Origin: an uncultured Nocardioides sp.
GTDB taxonomy: Bacteria > Actinomycetota > Actinomycetes > Propionibacteriales > Nocardioidaceae
Length of the DNA: 64,000 bases
Direction of reading: 5' to 3'
Assembly (NCBI RefSeq): GCF_947488025.1
Contig: NZ_CANKYS010000015.1
Span: forward strand, 22,027 to 86,026
Shown here: positions 29,197 to 37,417 of the stretch, piece after piece
Layout: every line of letters starts with the position of its first letter
How positions within the stretch are numbered: the first letter of the stretch is position 1
Made by a program: the position numbers and the translations under genes
Notes under the pieces: generated by a model
Seen by the model: only the letters and a program-made list of their open reading frames with translations
Told to the model about the DNA's origin: nothing
The model's database searches: none

Positions 29197-29508
29197 ATGA
29201 GCACATGGGGGAACAATGAGCCCGCGCCGGCCGGCCAAGCAGCGAGTCGCACGCCAGCGCAGAACTACGCCGGTGAAGTTGGGCGGTTCGTGAGGACCAT
29301 CAGGGGGACTCGCATTGCGCTGCTGGCCCTCATTGCACTCGGTACGTTGTTCATGGCGCTGGCGTCATCGGACCTCGCGCTTTTCGCCGTGCTGTACGGA
29401 TTGGTATCAGGCCTATTCGTTCACGTGGTCCTCGGCTGGCTCGAGCACAGCCTTGGCTTACTGTCCGGCATCTATCTCAACGGACAGGCCAAGCCGCCCG
29501 CCGCCTGA
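29197..29508 (+). CDS. Small two-helix membrane protein
   Basis: A 103-residue protein with a hydrophilic N-terminus (~40 residues) and two adjacent transmembrane helices: RIALLALIALGTLFMALA and LALFAVLYGLVSGLFVHVVL, ending in a short tail. ATG 29197 is the first in-frame ATG after a change in composition. It lies inside the mobile element, between the relaxase and hsdR genes, and is convergent with hsdR. I recognise no family; entry-exclusion or accessory membrane proteins of mobile elements look similar, but that is speculation. Confidence 0.5.
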   Translation: MSTWGNNEPAPAGQAASRTPAQNYAGEVGRFVRTIRGTRIALLALIALGTLFMALASSDLALFAVLYGLVSGLFVHVVLGWLEHSLGLLSGIYLNGQAKPPAA

Positions 29509-29582
29509 TTCAGACGGACGGTCGCGCTTGGTGAGGCAAGGCGAAGGCAGGTTAAGAGGGATGAGCGGACGTGCCTCCCCGT

Positions 29583-32558
29583 TCAAGCGGTCTCGGCCTC
29601 CGCATGAAATTCGTCGTAGGTCCCGGCCAGATAACTGAGCATCATCGTCTGGAAATCCGGGTTGGCGAAGAACAGGTCGAACAGCTGTCCGTTCTTGTCA
29701 TGCCGCTGCACCAAGAACTCCTTGATCTTCTCGGCCAGCACCAACTCGTATTGGCTGCGGTCATTGTGGAGTGCGACGTCGCGCATCTCGTCGTCGTCCT
29801 TGACGACTACCCACTGCTGGTCGACCCAGATCTTGTCGGCGTCGCCCAGGTCTGCGCCGTACTTGTCATTCATGGCCGATATGAGGGCCGAGAGCCTGTC
29901 GAGGACGGGGTCGGCTTCCTTGCCCTTGCCCTCGCCGGGTAGCGCAACGCTTGCCTCGTCTGCCGCAGTCAGCTCGATGACGTGATCGCCCGAGACCGAG
30001 AGGCGCAGGTGGGTGAGCTGCACCGACTTGCTCAGCTGCGGCATTGGGTCGGAGTCCCCGGTCGGGAGCTCGGTCAGCAGTGCCTTGCCGTAGAGGAACA
30101 GGCGCTCCAGGTCGGGATCGGTCCACGGCATGACCTGGGCGACGAAGGCGTAGGCGCGACAGAAGTGGTTGAGCTGGGCCCGGAACTCCTCGGCCGCGTC
30201 CACCTCCAACAGCGCGAACCGCCCCACTGCCGGATGCAGGTTGGCGTAGATCACCGACTGCTGCGTGGGGTCTTCGGACAGGAGGGCTGCCACCGCGGCT
30301 GCCATCTCTCCCGATGCGAGAACGCCGGCGGCGAGCAGGTCGTGCTCCATCGTGTAAAGCACATTCGGATCGGTCGGCGCCGCGAATGACTCCTCGTAGA
30401 ACGGCTCGAAGGCCTCCTGAATCTCCTCGGCACTGTTGGCAAAGTCGAGGACGAAGGTGTCCTCCTTGCCCGGGTGGGTGCGGTTGAGCCGCGACAGTGT
30501 CTGCACCGCCTTCACCCCGGCGAGCTTCTTGTCGACGTACATCGTGTGGAGCATGGGCTCGTCGAAGCCGGTCTGGTACTTCTCGGCGACCACCAAGACC
30601 TGGAATCCGTCCTCGCGGAACTTCTTCGGCAGCTGACCCTCGCCGAACCCGTTCATCCCCGCCTCGGTGAACTCGAGGTCCGGCGCCTCGGGGTCGGACA
30701 CCGTTCCGGAAAACGCGATCAGGACCCGGAGCGGAGCATCGCCCTGGTCGTAGCCCTTGCGCTCGATGTAGGCGTCGAGCGCCTGCTTGGTGCGCACAGC
30801 GTGCAGTCGCGAGCGCGTCACCACCATCGCCTTCGCGTTGCCATCAAGCTTGGCAGCGGTCTTCTGGCGGAAGTGCTCGACGATGACCTCGGCCTTCGCC
30901 TCGAGCTGGTAGGGGTGCAGCGAGACGAACCGTGCGAGCGCGGCCTTGGCCTTGCCCGCATCCATCTCGGGATCGTTCTTGGGGTGGGAATTGGCGAGCT
31001 TGTAGTAGGTGGAGTAGGTCGTATAGCTGGCCAGCACGTCGAGGATGAACCCCTCCTCGATCGCCTGGCGCATCGAGTACGTGTGGAAGGGCCGCTTGTG
31101 CCCGTCCTGCTCCAGCTGGCCGAAGGTCTCGAGCGTCTTCGGTTTCGGAGTCGCGGTGAAGGCGAAGAAGGACAGGTTCTGCTGCTTCCCCCGCGCCCGG
31201 GCGCTCGCCAGCAGCGCGTTCTCCTCGGGCGAGGTCTCGGACTCCTCCTCCGCGGCCTCGGCCTCGGCGAGCCCGTCGCCCAGCACCTTCTTGAGCTTCT
31301 TGACCGCGTCGCCCGTCGTCGACGAGTGCGCCTCGTCCACGACGACCGCGAACCGGCGACCCACCACCGCGTTCGCGGTCTCCGCGATCACCGGGAATTT
31401 TTGGAGCGTCGTGATGATGACGCGGGCCGCGTTGCCCTCGAGCGCCTCCTTGAGCTGGCTGGAGTGCTGGTCGACGCGCACGATCGTGCCCGGAGTGTGG
31501 TCGAGCCCCGAAACAGTCTCCTGGAGCTGCCGATCGAGCACGCGTCGGTCGGTGATGACCACGACCTTGTCGAAGATCGGCGCGTCGTCGTCGCCATGCA
31601 GGCGCGAGAGCGAGTGCGCCGTCCACGCGATGGTGTTCGACTTGCCTGAGCCGGCGGAGTGCTGGACGAGGCGATCGACGCCGGGGCCGGATGCTCTTGT
31701 CTCGGACAGGATCGACCGCACCGCGTGCCACTGGTGGTAACGCGGGAACAGCACGGTGCCTGATCCTTGGGCAACGTCGTGGGCGTGCACGAACGTGTGG
31801 AGCAGGTCGAGCCAGGCGTCGCGCTGCCACACCTGCTCCCAGAGGTACGCAGTCTGGTAGCCGTCGCCCGTCGGGTTTCCTGCGGCGCCGGGCCGTCCCG
31901 GGCCATTGGAGCCCGTGTTGAACGGCAGGAACCTGGTCTGGTCCTTGGCCAATCGGGTTGTCATCGCGACCCTGTGCGGGTCGACGGCGAAGTGGACCAG
32001 CGTGCGCTTGGCGAAGATCAGGTCGTTGGGGTTGCGGTCCGTGCGGTACTGCGACATCGCGTGCTCGATGTTCTGGTGGGTCAGCGGGTTCTTCAACTCT
32101 GCGGTCGCGACCGGGATGCCGTTCACCACCAGCGCCAGGTCGAGCGAGTCGGCAGGGTTGGACTCCGAGTGGTGCAGCTGTCGGACGACCCCGCACCGAT
32201 TGGCGGCGTATCGCTCGGCCAGCTCTGGCGTCAGGTTGTTGGCGGGCTTCGACCAGCACATCCGCACCGTCACGCCGGAGTCCTTCACCGTCCCGCGCAG
32301 GACGCTGATACTGCCGCGGTGGTCGATCGCATCGGCGACGACCTTGACGAACTTCGCGGCGGCCATCTGTTCACCGCCGTGGCGGGTGATCAGCTGTTCC
32401 CACTCCTTCGGCTGGGAATCCTGGACGTACGCCACGAGCTCACCGCCGAAGAGAGCGAGCTGCTTGTCGTACGTCGCTGGATCGAGCTTGAACCAGTCAT
32501 GGGTGAGCAGGTGCGCCTCGATGTTGGACTCGAACGCGGCCTCGTTGTGGACGCTCAT
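29583..32558 (-). CDS. hsdR: Type I restriction enzyme, R subunit
   Basis: The 991-residue motor and nuclease subunit translocates and cuts unmodified DNA. The N-terminal PD-(D/E)xK nuclease region (~130-160) contains DLALVVNGIPVATAELKNPL. The helicase part shows Walker A HSAGSGKSNTIAW, a DEAH box VVVDEAHSS, motif III FTATP and later VVAEKYQTGFDEP and LSRLNR. ATG 32558 overlaps the hsdS stop (ATGA), so the three hsd genes are translationally coupled. All catalytic motifs are present and the length is normal. It should cleave unmethylated incoming DNA. Confidence 0.96.
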   Translation of the reverse strand: MSVHNEAAFESNIEAHLLTHDWFKLDPATYDKQLALFGGELVAYVQDSQPKEWEQLITRHGGEQMAAAKFVKVVADAIDHRGSISVLRGTVKDSGVTVRMCWSKPANNLTPELAERYAANRCGVVRQLHHSESNPADSLDLALVVNGIPVATAELKNPLTHQNIEHAMSQYRTDRNPNDLIFAKRTLVHFAVDPHRVAMTTRLAKDQTRFLPFNTGSNGPGRPGAAGNPTGDGYQTAYLWEQVWQRDAWLDLLHTFVHAHDVAQGSGTVLFPRYHQWHAVRSILSETRASGPGVDRLVQHSAGSGKSNTIAWTAHSLSRLHGDDDAPIFDKVVVITDRRVLDRQLQETVSGLDHTPGTIVRVDQHSSQLKEALEGNAARVIITTLQKFPVIAETANAVVGRRFAVVVDEAHSSTTGDAVKKLKKVLGDGLAEAEAAEEESETSPEENALLASARARGKQQNLSFFAFTATPKPKTLETFGQLEQDGHKRPFHTYSMRQAIEEGFILDVLASYTTYSTYYKLANSHPKNDPEMDAGKAKAALARFVSLHPYQLEAKAEVIVEHFRQKTAAKLDGNAKAMVVTRSRLHAVRTKQALDAYIERKGYDQGDAPLRVLIAFSGTVSDPEAPDLEFTEAGMNGFGEGQLPKKFREDGFQVLVVAEKYQTGFDEPMLHTMYVDKKLAGVKAVQTLSRLNRTHPGKEDTFVLDFANSAEEIQEAFEPFYEESFAAPTDPNVLYTMEHDLLAAGVLASGEMAAAVAALLSEDPTQQSVIYANLHPAVGRFALLEVDAAEEFRAQLNHFCRAYAFVAQVMPWTDPDLERLFLYGKALLTELPTGDSDPMPQLSKSVQLTHLRLSVSGDHVIELTAADEASVALPGEGKGKEADPVLDRLSALISAMNDKYGADLGDADKIWVDQQWVVVKDDDEMRDVALHNDRSQYELVLAEKIKEFLVQRHDKNGQLFDLFFANPDFQTMMLSYLAGTYDEFHAEAETA

Positions 32559-33763
32559 GCGGGGATCCCGCTTCTCGCGGTCGTGACGTCGAGCTCGCCC
32601 GTGACCGCGGCGGTGATGAGGGACGTCTTGTACTCCGCGAGCAGCGCAGTCTGCCTCCCCAAGTCGGCGAGCATCCGGTCACGCGCTTGACCGCAGCGAG
32701 CAACTTCTGCCACGACCGAACGCTGAACCTCCGTTGTCGGTAGGCCCACTGTCAGGTCCATGAGGTCAGGAAAGTAGATGGTTTTGTGGGTTGAGCCCAT
32801 GGACAGATAGTCGAGGAGGAACGAGCGGCGGGCGCGCAGCGCATGCAGCAGGAACTCCGGGACGAGGTCGTCGCCGCAGGTCCACGTTGCGAAGTCCTGG
32901 CTCGTCGCCATGTCCGCTCCCATCACGATCGAGAAGCCAGCGGACGCCGTGCGGCTGAGCGCCACGGTTCCGGCAGGATGGAGAACGGCGGCGCTGTTCC
33001 TCAGACCAACGTCGCTGATCTTCACGCTCGTGTTCTCTAACACGTCGATCTGGTCCTGCCTGAACCGATGGACGTCGCCTGTTGTCAGCCACGGGATCGT
33101 GCAGTCCTGCCAATACTCGTCGTTTGATCTGCTCGGTGTGTGACCAGTTCCCATACGTGCGACTTGGCTGAGGCGACGTTCTGGCCATTCGGGCGCCGAC
33201 ACCGCGGCCGCTCGGGCCGCTTCGAACTGTTCGACCGCTGCCGCCTGCTGCTTGCGACGAGCGGTGATGATTTGATCAAGCCGGCCTGCTCGGTCATCGA
33301 GGAAGTCCGCGATACGTCGCTGCCTCGCGAGGGGAAGGTCCGGCAGGATCAAATTCGCGTAGCGGTCGGCATTGAAGTTCTGGATCGTGCTAACGACCGC
33401 TTCGGACCGAATAGCTTCCTGCACGGGACGTGAATCCAGCGCGTATTGAAGGAAGCGCGGGTCCGCGGCGCGGTTTGGTCGGAACCGGACAAGAAATCCG
33501 GCGAATGTCGATCCGGCTCCGTCAGGTCCTACCAAATAGGAACGACCGATTGTTCCAGCGCGTGACAGCAGAATGTCGTGCTCCCGCAGTACATGCCGAG
33601 TGTCGATCGGGCCCGTAAGAAACACGCCTTGATCTGCACCTTTGAGCCCCAGCGCAGAGATGTCGCTGGTGCGCAACAGCCGAATACCGTCCGTTGTGTA
33701 CTCGTCGGGCGAAACGTTGAGTCCATATTGCCCCGCGTCCTCGCAGGCGTGCTTCAACCTCAC
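32555..33763 (-). CDS. hsdS: Type I restriction enzyme, specificity subunit
   Basis: The 402-residue protein has the two-repeat layout of HsdS. The first target-recognition domain (~1-150) is followed by a conserved helix (LARQRRIADFLDDRAGRLDQ), and the second (~200-350) begins with GTGHTPSRSNDEYW and is followed by a second helical spacer (DRMLADLGRQTALLAEYKTS). It sets the bipartite sequence recognised by the complex. GTG 33763 overlaps the hsdM stop (GTGA), which fixes the start; the frame is open upstream but unrelated to HsdS. The recognition sequence cannot be read from the protein. Confidence 0.93.
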   Translation of the reverse strand: MRLKHACEDAGQYGLNVSPDEYTTDGIRLLRTSDISALGLKGADQGVFLTGPIDTRHVLREHDILLSRAGTIGRSYLVGPDGAGSTFAGFLVRFRPNRAADPRFLQYALDSRPVQEAIRSEAVVSTIQNFNADRYANLILPDLPLARQRRIADFLDDRAGRLDQIITARRKQQAAAVEQFEAARAAAVSAPEWPERRLSQVARMGTGHTPSRSNDEYWQDCTIPWLTTGDVHRFRQDQIDVLENTSVKISDVGLRNSAAVLHPAGTVALSRTASAGFSIVMGADMATSQDFATWTCGDDLVPEFLLHALRARRSFLLDYLSMGSTHKTIYFPDLMDLTVGLPTTEVQRSVVAEVARCGQARDRMLADLGRQTALLAEYKTSLITAAVTGELDVTTARSGIPA

Positions 33764-36045
33764 AGCCCGAGCCCCTGCATCCACTCTTGGATCTGGTCCT
33801 CGAGCTCCCTGATCTCGCTGGCGATCTCCTCGACGGGACGTGGAGGCGTGTAGACGTAGAACTGACGGGTGAAAGGGATCTCGAAGCCGAGCTTGGACTT
33901 GGTGTGGTCGATCCAAGCGTCGGCGACGTATGGGTGGATCTCGTTGACCAGGTGCTCTTCCGCGGCCTCCCGCAGCACCTTCGCGCGCTCTTCGTCGCCC
34001 AGGTCGAGGAAGCCAGCAGGCAGTGACACGTTCTCCTGATCGCGGAGCTTAGGATCAGCGACCACCTTGCCCCGCTTCTCGAGAGCCGGTGCGTTCGGCG
34101 ACGTGCCCTCCCCTAGTGAGACCAAGCCGTCGAACAACCCGACGGGCGGCGGCATCATGTCGGCCTGTACCGGTGCGCCGTCCCTGATCAGACCCGGCCC
34201 GGGCTCGAACGCTCGACTGCACCCAGGTTCGCACCACGCCTTATGGACCAGGTGCTCAAGGGCCTTCGCCGTAGCGGCGGCATCAACCTCGCCCTCGATC
34301 ACGACGTCGTCCCATGTGCCGCCGCGCGTGGCGATCCACGTGTCGCGCTCCTCGTCGAAGCCGATGTCGTAGTGGGTTCGGTCGATGCCGAGGTGCGCCT
34401 CCCAGCCGTCGTACTCCGACGAGAGCGGCAGCAAGTGGCTCTCGTGGTCAGGGAGGCAGCCGTGCCTGACGTACGCGTCGAAGAGGCGCTGACGGAACAC
34501 CTCCTCCGAGTCGGCCTGGACACCGATGAGCCGCCGCAGGTCGGTAGCCTCGCGACCATCCATGTCGAGGCGACCCAGGACGGCCGAGGTGACCTCCCAG
34601 CGGGGACGCAACGGCCGTTCAACGGTGATCCGTTGGAAACCGAACATCTCGCGCGACAGCACCCTCACGCGCGGGTCGGCGGCGTGCTCCCCCAGCGCGC
34701 CGCCGTACAGCTGCACGAGCTGGGCGATTGCGTCCGGGGTCAGCTCCTTGCGCTTGTCGCCGAGCGACTTGCGCATCTTGGTGCCGAGCTCGCGGCCGTC
34801 GACGAGTTTGACGACTCCACGGTCCTGTTCGGCCTTGTCATTGGTGAGGATCCAGACATAGGTGGAGATACCGGTGTTGTAGAACATCTGGTCCGGCAGC
34901 GCGACGATGCCCTCAAGCCAGTCGTTCTCGAGAATCCACCGCCGGATCTCCGACTCCCCCGAGCCCGCTTGGCCGGAGAAGAGCGGCGAGCCCGACAAGA
35001 CGATCCCGACCCGGGAACCGCCGGGCTTCATCTTGCTCAGCATGTGCTGGAGGAACAGCAGTGACCCGTCCGAGACACGCGGCAGACCAGCACCGAATCG
35101 ACCGTCGAAGCCGCGCTTGGAATGCTCGTCCTTGATCGGACCGGCGTAGCCCTTCCAGTCCACGCCGTAGGGCGGGTTGGCGAGGATGAAGTCGAAGCCC
35201 GGGAGCGTTGCGAACGCGTCGTCCACCAGCGTGTTCCCGTTGGCCATCTGCTTCGGGTCGATGTCCTGCATCATCAGGTCCGACTGAGCGATCGCCCACG
35301 TTTCGTCGTTGAGCTCCTGGCCGTAGACCTTGACGACCGCGCCGGGGTTGAGCTCCTCGATCCGGTGGAGCGCGCCCATGAGCATGCCGCCGGTTCCGGC
35401 GGACGGGTCGTAGACCGTACGCACCGGCTTGGGGTTCTCGGTCAGCTCGCCTGCCGTCCTGCCGGTGAGCATGAGGTGCACCATCAGGTCGATGACCTCC
35501 CGTGGCGTGTAGTGCTCACCCGCGGTCTCGTTGGACATCTCGGAGAACTTCCGGAGAAGCTCTTCGAAGATGTAGCCCATCGCTTCGTTGCTGACCACGC
35601 TCGGGCGCAGGTCGAGGTCCGCGAAATCGGCCAGGACGGCGTAAAGAATGCCGGCCTTCTGCATCCGGGCGATCTTGTCGTCGACGTTGTAGGCCTCCAT
35701 GACGGCGTACGCGTCGGGCGAGAGCCGGCGGATGTAGCCAGCGAGCGCCTGGTCGAGGTTCTTGTCGTCGTTCAGCATCGACGCGATCGTCAGGGGCGAG
35801 GCGTTGAAGAAGCGCTGTCCCGCTACCTTCTTCAGAATCGCCTCCTGCCCGGGGCCGATGTCGCTCATGCCCTTCGAGGCGTCGAGCACTGCCTGCTTCG
35901 TCGGCTCGAGCACAGCGTCCATGCGGCGCAGCACTAGGAGCGGCAACATGACCGATCCATACTCGTGCTGCTTGAAGGTGCCGCGAAGCTTGTCGGCCAC
36001 CTTCCACACGAACGCGACCTTGTCCGAGAACCCCTGCGGCGCCAT
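33760..36045 (-). CDS. hsdM: Type I restriction-modification system, methyltransferase subunit
   Basis: The N6-adenine methyltransferase carries the SAM-binding motif DPSAGTGGML and the catalytic NPPY (LANPPYGVDW, about residue 290). The protein starts MAPQGFSDKVAFVWKVADKL, the typical HsdM N-terminal helical domain. At 761 residues it is longer than classical HsdM (~500-530). The extra C-terminal ~250 residues end in a coiled-coil-like ELEDQIQEWMQ and resemble the longer HsdM subgroup. It is the first gene of the hsdMSR operon. The right-end repeats of the element lie 140-220 bp upstream of its start. Confidence 0.95.
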   Translation of the reverse strand: MAPQGFSDKVAFVWKVADKLRGTFKQHEYGSVMLPLLVLRRMDAVLEPTKQAVLDASKGMSDIGPGQEAILKKVAGQRFFNASPLTIASMLNDDKNLDQALAGYIRRLSPDAYAVMEAYNVDDKIARMQKAGILYAVLADFADLDLRPSVVSNEAMGYIFEELLRKFSEMSNETAGEHYTPREVIDLMVHLMLTGRTAGELTENPKPVRTVYDPSAGTGGMLMGALHRIEELNPGAVVKVYGQELNDETWAIAQSDLMMQDIDPKQMANGNTLVDDAFATLPGFDFILANPPYGVDWKGYAGPIKDEHSKRGFDGRFGAGLPRVSDGSLLFLQHMLSKMKPGGSRVGIVLSGSPLFSGQAGSGESEIRRWILENDWLEGIVALPDQMFYNTGISTYVWILTNDKAEQDRGVVKLVDGRELGTKMRKSLGDKRKELTPDAIAQLVQLYGGALGEHAADPRVRVLSREMFGFQRITVERPLRPRWEVTSAVLGRLDMDGREATDLRRLIGVQADSEEVFRQRLFDAYVRHGCLPDHESHLLPLSSEYDGWEAHLGIDRTHYDIGFDEERDTWIATRGGTWDDVVIEGEVDAAATAKALEHLVHKAWCEPGCSRAFEPGPGLIRDGAPVQADMMPPPVGLFDGLVSLGEGTSPNAPALEKRGKVVADPKLRDQENVSLPAGFLDLGDEERAKVLREAAEEHLVNEIHPYVADAWIDHTKSKLGFEIPFTRQFYVYTPPRPVEEIASEIRELEDQIQEWMQGLGL

Positions 36046-36187
36046 CCATTCCCCATTTCCTGAGCCAGCGCCGCCACCCTATTTCACGTGGCCGAGACAC
36101 GCAGACGGAGTGCCCAGCTTGCTCGAAGTTGCTCGGGCTGTTGGAGCGCAACCGAACCCGGACGCTGGGCCTGTGACGGGCCGATTC

Positions 36188-36206
36188 AGTCCGCACAGAG
36201 TCCGCA
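36188..36206 (+). repeat. Right pair of AGTCCGCA direct repeats (arm-type sites)
   Basis: AGTCCGCA at 36188-36195 and 36199-36206, 11 bp apart, matches the left-end pair in sequence, spacing and orientation. The shared following bases AAGA extend the similarity. Confidence 0.6.
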
Positions 36207-36244
36207 AGAATTTCGGGGACTACCGTTCCGGACAGTCACTCCAA

Positions 36245-36265
36245 ATCACGTTTCCGCAGGTCAGA
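36245..36265 (+). repeat. Right copy of the 21-bp inverted end repeat
   Basis: ATCACGTTTCCGCAGGTCAG (plus one A) is the reverse complement of 19991-20011 with one mismatch. It lies ~50 bp inside attR. The gap 36046-36313 contains no gene, only these repeats and the hsdM promoter region. Confidence 0.6.
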
Positions 36266-36313
36266 AGGCATTTCCGCTGAATTCCAACTGCATCAACTTA
36301 CGCGAGAACGCTC

Positions 36314-36339
36314 CCCGGCCTACAGGCCGACCCACTCCC
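36314..36339 (+). repeat. attR, 26-bp duplicate of the rnpB 3' end
   Basis: This is an exact copy of 19957-19982, lying outside any RNA gene. It marks the right boundary of the element; chromosomal sequence resumes at 36340. Confidence 0.9.
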
Positions 36340-36413
36340 CCGCCCGGCGCGTCGAACGACCCGAAGTCGCACGCCTACCGCTGCCTGAGCGTGTCAGGGG
36401 GCGGCCGTACGAC

Positions 36414-36434
36414 GTTGTGGTCGTCTGACGCGCC
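36414..36434 (+). repeat. 21-bp direct repeat, left of the DUF559 gene
   Basis: GTTGTGGTCGTCTGACGCGC (plus C) recurs at 37385-37405 with one difference. The two copies flank the DUF559 gene. Confidence 0.5.
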
Positions 36435-36482
36435 TGTGGATGACGCGAGCGGAGCGGGACCTCCTCGCGGCAGGCTGACCGG

Positions 36483-37384
36483 ATGGACGCCGCTCCAGCA
36501 CTCGAACGTCTCGGCGGGATCGCCGGCGCTCGCGACCTGCTGCGGCTGACGACCCGTCGGCGGCTCCGCCGGGCCTCGCCCGCGGCCGGGTCGTGCGGCT
36601 CAGCCGGGGCCACTACGCGCTGCCGACGGCCGACGACGCCCGTCAGGTGGCGTCCCGGCTCACCGCGATCGTGTGCCTGCGGAGCGCGGCAGCCCATCAC
36701 GGATGGGCGCTCAAGGCGCAACCGCACGTCCCGGAGCTGATGGTCAGGCGCGGCCGCAAGCTCTCACCGGAGCAGCGCGCGGGGGTCTCGATCCACTGGG
36801 CGAACGTCGCCGACGACCAGGTCGTCGACGGTGTGACGACGCCGCTACGCACGGTGGTCGACTGTGCTCGGATCCTGCCGTTCGACGAGGCACTCGCCAT
36901 CGCCGACTCCGCCCTGCGGTCCGGGCTGGTGACGCGTGCCGACCTCGACGCGATCGACGTACGCGGTGCGGGCGCCGACGCCGTACGGCTCGTGCTGCGC
37001 CACGCCGATCGCCGTGCGGCCAACCCCTTCGAGTCGGTCCTCCGCGCCCTCTGCGTCGAGGCCGGGATCGTCGTGGAGCCCCAGGCTGCCGTCGACCTCG
37101 GCACCGGCACCATCCACCCGGACCTGGTGTGTCACGCGCTCCGCCTGGCGTTCGAGGCCGACTCGTGGTCCTTCCACGCCTCGCGCAAGGCCCACCGACG
37201 CGACTGCGCGCGCTACAACCTGCTGGTGATCAACGGCTGGCGGGTGCTGCGGTTCACCTGGGAGCAGGTGATGCACGACCAGGCCTACGTGCGCTGGGTG
37301 CTGGCCCAGGTCGCCCGGAGCGTCGGACGACCAGAAGTCGCGGCCGTCATCGTCAGCCCCGCTCAGGCGGCTGCTGCCGGCTGA
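36483..37384 (+). pseudogene. AbiEi-like/DUF559-domain protein, frameshifted
   Basis: From ATG 36483 the first ~30 residues (LERLGGIAGARDLLRLTTRR) look like the helix-turn-helix start of AbiEi-type antitoxin-like proteins. The remainder (LSRGHYALPTADDARQVASR ... to 37384) lies in the -1 frame. Adding one C to GGCCTCGCC at 36574-36575 restores RALARGRVVRLSRGHYALP and a ~300-residue protein. The C-terminal ~100 residues form a DUF559/very-short-patch-repair-like endonuclease fold (NPFESVLRALCVEAG, HPDLVCHALRLAFEADSWSFH, INGWRVLRFTWEQV). Such genes are common and often broken in Nocardioides-type genomes. Short direct repeats flank it. Confidence 0.72.
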
Positions 37385-37405
37385 GTTGTGGTCGTCCGAC
37401 GCGCC
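37385..37405 (+). repeat. 21-bp direct repeat, right of the DUF559 gene
   Basis: GTTGTGGTCGTCCGACGCGC (plus C) begins right after the DUF559 stop codon and matches 36414-36434 at 20 of 21 positions. Confidence 0.5.
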
Positions 37406-37417
37406 GCCGTACGTGGC

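Larger units (their letters stand above)
19957..36339. mobile_element. Integrative mobilizable defence island inserted at the 3' end of rnpB
   Basis: The element spans ~16.4 kb between two copies of a 26-bp direct repeat, the 3' end of rnpB and its copy before 36340. It encodes a tyrosine integrase and an excisionase-like protein (centre), a MobF relaxase, a Hachiman-like pair, a type I R-M operon and a decayed NERD gene. Base composition is uneven: the Hachiman genes are clearly AT-richer than the chromosome, while the integrase and relaxase genes are GC-rich, so the cargo was assembled from different sources. No coupling protein or mating-channel genes are seen, so transfer would need a helper. 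Paired short repeats lie inside each end. Confidence 0.88.
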
